Positions 39,301 to 42,997 of a DNA stretch of 42,997 nt are shown here, in pieces. Within the stretch, counting starts at the first letter, position 1, and each line of letters starts with the position of its first letter. A program made the translations under genes and the position numbers. The stretch comes from a virus, in the IMG/VR virus record IMGVR_UViG_3300037189_026311, positions 1-42,997 of that record; one strand, 5' to 3'. The notes under the pieces were generated by a model, which had not been told where the DNA came from, did no database searches, and saw only the letters and a list, made by a program, of their open reading frames with translations.

Positions 39301-40419
39301 TGTATCTTTAACTAGCTTGTAGTTTCCAGAAACTCTTCCAAAAGAATCAATTGTTTGTTCTTTAAAGTTGGACCCGCTCCCCGAGCCGCTAACCTGAATA
39401 ATAGAATCAACAGGTTGAGATGGAAGAGTTCCGGCTTTAATATTGTCAATTCTTCTTCTATTAATTGTTTTATTTTCATCGCCTGTAATTTGACCTAAAA
39501 CAACCGTATTCTTTGGATCTGTTGGGTCATTCTTATTGCTCTTATCTCTATAGATAAAGCTATCCGTATTCTCAACCAAATCTGTTCCCAGGATAACGAT
39601 GTCAACCTTGCCACCTGTACCTTCCGATATGACCGTCAAATTGCCTGAAGCATCCTCGGAGACGACCGAGCCATCGCGGGTCATTAGCGGGTTGCCTGGC
39701 TCAACTACAAAGGCATCTGTTACCCCTGTCGTAGACAAAGCTAAATTTCGATATCCTAACGCCGTTCCAATGCTGGAGCCACTAAAGACAGATAAGACTC
39801 TATTTCGAAAAGTCGCATCATCCTCTTGATTGTTTCCACCCAAGAAAGAACTAGTATTGGTTACATTACTCGCTCCAGGAGTAGTCGTTCTGTTCAAGCT
39901 ATATTTGCCAATATTTCCTTGAGTCCCAGGAGTTGTTGATTGAACCGTAACCTCAACTGCAAATTGATCTGTAATTCCAACGAAATCTAAATCATTTCTA
40001 AATTTCGTTGCAGTAGAACGATAAAAATTAATGTTGGTTGGACTTACAGAAATGCCATTAACAACAGAATACGAAATTCCATTAGCCGCAGTTACAATGT
40101 CACCGCGCCCAATCCCAATCGTTGCAGGAATTGAACTAAAAGTAATTAAAGCAACTCCAGAGGAAGCCGTAGCTGATTTGCGAGTAATACCAAAATTTTT
40201 GGCTAATTTATCTAGGTCAGATCCTGTAACTAGCTGTAATGATTGCTGAGTTGAGACTTGAGAGATTTGATCATAAAGAAGAGCGAGCTGATTAGAAGGC
40301 GCATCAATTAAAAGATCCCGAGCTACGGTTGCTGGCTTAGTATCTAAATTTGGCTGAGCAATTCGATAGAAGTCAATTAGACTTAATATAATTTCATTTA
40401 AAGATCTAACTACAACCAT
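36307..40419 (-). CDS. Baseplate J-like protein, much enlarged (1370 aa)
   Basis: The 1370-residue protein begins and ends like the baseplate J/gp6 family that links wedges of a contractile-tail baseplate. The N-terminus shows TVARDLLIDAPSNQLALLYD and LVTGSDLDKLAKNFGITRKS, and residues 193-215 show LGGNNQEDDATFRNRVLSVF, the family's 'GG.d.E.d..fR.R' motif. The C-terminal 100 residues (VDIDVTMNVVISDSF onward) are also typical. The middle, about residues 300-1250, is an insert of beta repeats not seen in standard members (350-450 residues). Two copies of an ELW module (about 779-825 and 972-1015) also occur in the next gene's product. AGAGGA precedes the ATG. Confidence 0.88.
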   Translation of the reverse strand: MVVVRSLNEIILSLIDFYRIAQPNLDTKPATVARDLLIDAPSNQLALLYDQISQVSTQQSLQLVTGSDLDKLAKNFGITRKSATASSGVALITFSSIPATIGIGRGDIVTAANGISYSVVNGISVSPTNINFYRSTATKFRNDLDFVGITDQFAVEVTVQSTTPGTQGNIGKYSLNRTTTPGASNVTNTSSFLGGNNQEDDATFRNRVLSVFSGSSIGTALGYRNLALSTTGVTDAFVVEPGNPLMTRDGSVVSEDASGNLTVISEGTGGKVDIVILGTDLVENTDSFIYRDKSNKNDPTDPKNTVVLGQITGDENKTINRRRIDNIKAGTLPSQPVDSIIQVSGSGSGSNFKEQTIDSFGRVSGNYKLVKDTGSFAGSPFGFDSFIWTSDRISLFEEDRIKGKFNGQDAVTFSDVSEIPIIQQNISITNENSTVLNSDRSLIQLLHFPAKTATRVFNSTTGERYTVLNQNPNGSGTTNTSGVIKISGNTLPSQSDVLQVDYTWVLTFDQFTDYDGRFFTDNLREVTDSIDWGYSNLIRDEEVMLSQNDAGTYYVGNTTLPIGAILTVNSYEEIGGVVSQVTSGTYTGRLSVVITNLINTTTSIDHVLFRNTNVELFKTSANDGLFTNASIVVGIDIQYTTTIILPSDTKASIGDTVTVIKNSKDTFNVTGSVGNFNGNQVTVPLTNFSTTPDTLTAKINYIANVQDIISTGITSMPVSRVGNGFGTNSSIGFNNVNIANVARRENQVVQKNTSNQFYIELNAASVDVSLSSLKILTVIRLSDIKELWNQDNAGTIEIGTSGNYQLIFTGFNTPAIADKVLVIYYAEDVKRFQPFTFSNDVFSRDFGTLQYDITTNKFSVPLHTFIAQTGLSFEILEKNSDDVIASGSDGYITTPFSNLSKANFSSLTVNFDTLVDVDLSPIDITSKRIRIFNSININNNNYYEISSYNENSNIFVISNDFSKINKKQISVIRVLDGKELWSDTGTIDVDNNLLLFTKTSAALAGDDVMVLTYDYETIKQSPTKLILTVVDSTANTGTISVNGTTITKAKDVLFSATSTSLKQNLFEAIRKVLGLNSNSSIPSTIKLVKITKLERVSTEGEVVLLSQANYDLLGLTIQDNSFYSENIISNTDYNNLEFSLPSTQNNVLNLDAQVKAGDKFRITFYYSTTNDTENVIFTRNGTLYTNKAFALIDKVYISSGFNSSQSTRIILSNFNQPITGSRYKVFYDYMAPKQNERIIIKSNNNRLVSTVTFNVETNRPINADVLIRQAKQVDIDVTMNVVISDSFKSSSALVLQNLKDKLVTAINANALGTVLDSSSLVNAAFSVDGVAGARIIFFNKTGSFGQVLSLTAKEDEYFSANLVTVAAETR

Positions 40420-40443
40420 AATTCCTCTTTTAACTATATAACC

Positions 40444-40461
40444 TTAATTTTTAAAAATTAA
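40444..40461. repeat. Perfect AT-only palindrome at the end of the gp25-like gene
   Basis: TTAATTTTTAAAAATTAA is a perfect 18-base palindrome that covers the stop codon of the gp25-like gene. It is made only of A and T, so a hairpin would be weak. It could be chance in such AT-rich DNA. Confidence 0.3.
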
Positions 40462-40889
40462 ATGGTATCATAAGTAAACGCTGCCGTAATTGGTTTAGTT
40501 CCTTTACTCAAAACCTTTATTTTAACGTCAAAAAGAGTTGGATTTTTAACGTTTCTATTAACTGAAATGTCTAAAACAACTCCAATTTGTTCATCTGCCG
40601 TAACGCTTTGACCAGAAAGCGACTGTTCTTCCTGAAGAGCTTTAATATTTTGAATTGCCGTATCTAGCTGAGATTGCGCCATTTGCATCGTAATGCTAGA
40701 ATCAAGGCTTGATCCGATTAAAGTCTTTTGAATATAAGTTCCATACCATGGAAACAATGGATTAGAGCCTGATGCCGTCAAAGCTACCTTCAAAAGATCC
40801 TGAATTAATTTTTCGCTATCTTCAACGACGCGTAAATCACCATTTTCTATAGCTAAATCACCAGATTTTATCTTTAAATCAAAAGACAT
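40458..40889 (-). CDS. Baseplate wedge protein, gp25-like (143 aa)
   Basis: The 143-residue protein starts MSFDLKIKSGDLAIENGDLR and continues VVEDSEKLIQDLLKVALTAS and NPLFPWYGTYI, the pattern of T4 gp25-like/XkdS-type baseplate wedge proteins with a lysozyme-related fold. Length agrees with gp25 (132 residues). It sits directly upstream of the baseplate J-like gene, as in most contractile-tail phages. The ATG is preceded by a strong ribosome site (GAGAAGGAG). It likely joins the J-like protein to the sheath-side wedge; no catalytic residues for lysis are visible. Confidence 0.82.
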   Translation of the reverse strand: MSFDLKIKSGDLAIENGDLRVVEDSEKLIQDLLKVALTASGSNPLFPWYGTYIQKTLIGSSLDSSITMQMAQSQLDTAIQNIKALQEEQSLSGQSVTADEQIGVVLDISVNRNVKNPTLFDVKIKVLSKGTKPITAAFTYDTI

Positions 40890-40914
40890 CGAACTCCTTC
40901 TCCCTTTATACCAT

Positions 40915-40941
40915 ATTATAGGTTAGAGAGGGCTAAGTCTA
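40915..40941 (-). promoter_or_regulatory. Possible promoter before the gp25-like gene
   Basis: In the 65-base gap, TATAAT (40920-40915) matches the -10 box exactly. The best -35-like box, TAGACT (40941-40936), is only 15 bases away, and weak. An imperfect inverted repeat (ATAGGTTAGAGAGGGCTAAG region) overlaps it. It could be a late promoter, or the hairpin could be a weak terminator for the preceding 548-residue gene. Confidence 0.35.
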
Positions 40942-40954
40942 TGAAAAGATTGTA

Positions 40955-42601
40955 TTATCTTTTATTTTTAGAACGAATATCGGTATACATGACATTCATT
41001 AATTCAAAAATCTGTTTAACTTTGGTTTCAAATTCTGAAATAGCTTCTATTGGAAGCATAGTATACCCGTTTTGACGATCCAAAATTTCTTGTCCCTTAA
41101 GACTTGGATCCTTATTCATTCTAGCTAAAGCCGTATCATCTAACATATTGACTAAAACTTTTTTATCAACAACCCAAAAAGCAGCAGAAATAGCTAAAAT
41201 ATCACATAAGCCTAATCCGCTAAATTCTCCCATAATAATTTCAATATGTCTAATAGATTGATTAGCTTTATCCGTCAAGTATTTGCGTTGTTGCTTTAAC
41301 TCATTACAAGCCTTGAGAACGCCATCACCATAAGCATCTGAAGAATTTGAATCTGGAGTAATTTCAACATTATCAAATGCAAAGCCCCCGAGATCGGATT
41401 TATTAATTTCCCTTAATTTATTATTAACGGAAGTTATTTCTTGTCTATATAAAAGGCTAATTAATTCTGAATCCCAAAGAGTATTATTAGGGTCTTGTTG
41501 CTGATTCATAACATCCTGCGTTTGACTCCCAAATTCTGGTCCTCGTTTGTCTGGAATTGGAATCCAATTATATTTGGCTTGGCTGGATGCTTCTGGATCG
41601 CTTGCTAAGACCAAGTGAACTTCATCAACCGCATCTGAAAGCTTTTTAAGCATAGAACGAATAATATTAATATAATTAGCAAATTGTATTTCTTCTGAAG
41701 TTATTAGATCTGTATTGAATACTAATTTAACTAACTCTTGATCTTTAATTGATTCATTGTTTTTAATATTATTAATAATAGATTTAGTGTGGTCTCCAAC
41801 AATTAAAAGATCGGGATCCGTATAGACGCTGAAGCGCTCACGGCAAACCTTTTCAATGTACGGACGTTTTAAATAAGAATTATCTGTAAATTTTAATTCT
41901 GATTTATCAGCAACAAACGGAACTGATAGCCTAAACATATTAGGGTTAACCATTAAATCAATTCTTGGATCGACAATAAATGGTTTTAAAATATGAAGTC
42001 TCTCAGATGATAAATTAGCCGTTTCGCCAAAAGAATAATCTTGGACTGTTTTACTTAAACGCCCGGCGAGTTTATTGGTATAACTTTGACTTTTCTTTTT
42101 AATATCAAAAGCTTCTTCGACTTTTAAAGGAGTATCAAACGGTCTAATCTCTGCTAAAGACATGGCTAAAGCGGAGGCGGTAACGCTTTGAAGTGAAAAG
42201 GTTGAGGCGAAATCTCGGGGTAAATTCTCCCGAGCATCCAGGAGCTTAAACATATCTTTACTAATTTTTTTAGCAATTTGAATTTTAGAATTGATTAATT
42301 CTTGATCGGAATTGTTGGGACTATCATGCCCGGGGCAATATAAAGCTTTTCCATCAGTTGAAATAATTGGTAAGCCAATTAAACGATAGAAAGCATGGCA
42401 TCTACTTTCCTGAGGATTTTTTTCAACTGTCTGATTATACGTAAGGCTATCAATGAATTGAATATCGACCGAGTTGCTCTGTACATTAAAATGACTCCTA
42501 ATTTTATCTATTTCAATAATAAAATTTTGATAAACTTTATTAATGTCAACATCAAAGTTTTGGTCATCTCTAAATTGCTCTTGATCAATATCATTAGCCA
42601 T
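40955..42601 (-). CDS. Unknown virion or tail-assembly protein (548 aa)
   Basis: The 548-residue protein starts MANDIDQEQFRDDQNFDVDI and is mostly helical, with a cysteine-containing section near residues 67-92 (RCHAFYRLIGLPI, then KALYCPGHDS). The C-terminal end (EFETKVKQIFELMNVMYTDI) is a helix with a basic tail (RSKNKR). It sits between the cut-off gene at the right edge and the gp25-like gene, in the tail block. It is probably a structural or assembly protein such as a hub, adaptor or tail chaperone, but no family is recognised. TAATG joins it to the upstream gene. Confidence 0.7.
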   Translation of the reverse strand: MANDIDQEQFRDDQNFDVDINKVYQNFIIEIDKIRSHFNVQSNSVDIQFIDSLTYNQTVEKNPQESRCHAFYRLIGLPIISTDGKALYCPGHDSPNNSDQELINSKIQIAKKISKDMFKLLDARENLPRDFASTFSLQSVTASALAMSLAEIRPFDTPLKVEEAFDIKKKSQSYTNKLAGRLSKTVQDYSFGETANLSSERLHILKPFIVDPRIDLMVNPNMFRLSVPFVADKSELKFTDNSYLKRPYIEKVCRERFSVYTDPDLLIVGDHTKSIINNIKNNESIKDQELVKLVFNTDLITSEEIQFANYINIIRSMLKKLSDAVDEVHLVLASDPEASSQAKYNWIPIPDKRGPEFGSQTQDVMNQQQDPNNTLWDSELISLLYRQEITSVNNKLREINKSDLGGFAFDNVEITPDSNSSDAYGDGVLKACNELKQQRKYLTDKANQSIRHIEIIMGEFSGLGLCDILAISAAFWVVDKKVLVNMLDDTALARMNKDPSLKGQEILDRQNGYTMLPIEAISEFETKVKQIFELMNVMYTDIRSKNKR

Positions 42602-42997
42602 TATTCAGATCCCTCTGCAATGTCTGACTCGTCCCGAGCGGGCTTACCATCAACATCCGCACCAGCAGATGGAGCATAGACAAAGGTATAATTTAAAAAC
42701 TGCTCAGTAATAGCTGGACTTTGATTAATATCAGCAGGAATAGAAACGGCTGTAAACATTTTATTATCAAAAGCCATTTTAATAACTCCATCTCCAGGAG
42801 ATTCCGAGGTTAGATCGGCAACAAAGAACTGCTCTCCGTCATAACTAAAAGGTCCGACTTTTCCTAGTGTAACAGTAGGAGAAAGCTTAGAAGCTATGCT
42901 TGAAGCTAAATCAGATGGAAATTTCCCAACCAGAGTTTGACCATTTCGCTCATTAAGTGAGACTTTAACCTGAATTTTCTGAGAAGTAAACTGAATA
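42601..42997 (-). CDS. Unknown virion protein, 5' end cut by window edge
   Basis: The final 131 codons of a gene run from the right edge to a TAA at 42603-42601 that overlaps the next ATG as TAATG. Visible text includes KVSLNERNGQTLVGKFPSDL, LSPTVTLGKVGPFSYDGEQF and an acidic C-terminus (DESDIAEGSE). The pattern is beta-rich and similar in style to phage virion proteins. The start is outside the window, so length and family are unknown. Confidence 0.7.
   Translation of the reverse strand, partial: IQFTSQKIQVKVSLNERNGQTLVGKFPSDLASSIASKLSPTVTLGKVGPFSYDGEQFFVADLTSESPGDGVIKMAFDNKMFTAVSIPADINQSPAITEQFLNYTFVYAPSAGADVDGKPARDESDIAEGSE

Noticed and set aside
1-42997. tRNA genes, CRISPR arrays, insertion sequences
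   Set aside because: I found no cloverleaf, no regularly spaced direct repeats and no transposase; the only mobile elements are the inteins.

Overview
The window looks like part of the genome of a large, AT-rich tailed phage with a contractile tail (myovirus morphology). The evidence is a gp25-like baseplate protein, a baseplate J-like protein and two giant virion proteins lying beside phage-type replication, nucleotide and transcription genes. Every convincing gene is on the minus strand. Genes are packed tightly, often with ATGA or TAATG start/stop overlaps, and no gene-free stretch longer than about 150 bases exists. I saw no tRNA, rRNA, CRISPR array or transposase. The host cannot be named from the sequence.

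Reading in the direction of transcription (high to low coordinates), the right part (42997 to 25388) is the tail module: a cut-off protein, a 548-residue unknown, a gp25-like wedge protein, an oversized baseplate J protein (1370 aa), a 2375-residue LamG-containing protein and a 1252-residue protein with two dockerin-like calcium loops. Next (25363 to 19647) is a sugar block: a GT4-type and two GT2-type glycosyltransferases, a membrane-anchored protein and an RmlB-like sugar-nucleotide dehydratase interrupted by an intein. A tubulin/FtsZ-family GTPase follows and ends at a hairpin terminator.

From 18214 to 12248 is the replication block: an SF2 helicase with an unusual zinc module, a DnaB-like helicase, a DnaC-like loader, two FmdB-type zinc ribbons and small unknowns. 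It ends at a strong terminator (about 12185-12233). A good sigma70-type promoter (12100-12128) then precedes a phage sigma factor, both subunits of class I ribonucleotide reductase (NrdB, and NrdA with an intein) and a PIN-PhoH protein with an intein. The left end holds four tandem HRxDGPA-repeat genes, two coiled-coil-like proteins, a methionine aminopeptidase, a run of very AT-rich small unknown genes and the start of a GC-richer tail-type gene cut by the window edge.

The most notable feature is three different LAGLIDADG-bearing inteins within about 16 kb, each inserted in a catalytic or highly conserved motif of its host protein. The PhoH intein lacks the usual N-terminal nucleophile but carries the Trp/Cys/Thr set of class 3 inteins. 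The NrdA intein sits directly after the thiyl-radical cysteine. The RmlB intein splits the catalytic STDE motif. Other points of interest are the tubulin-like protein, the dockerin-like tail protein, a repeat module shared by two neighbouring tail proteins, a 41-base inverted repeat centred on a glycosyltransferase start codon, and the tandem paralogue arrays.
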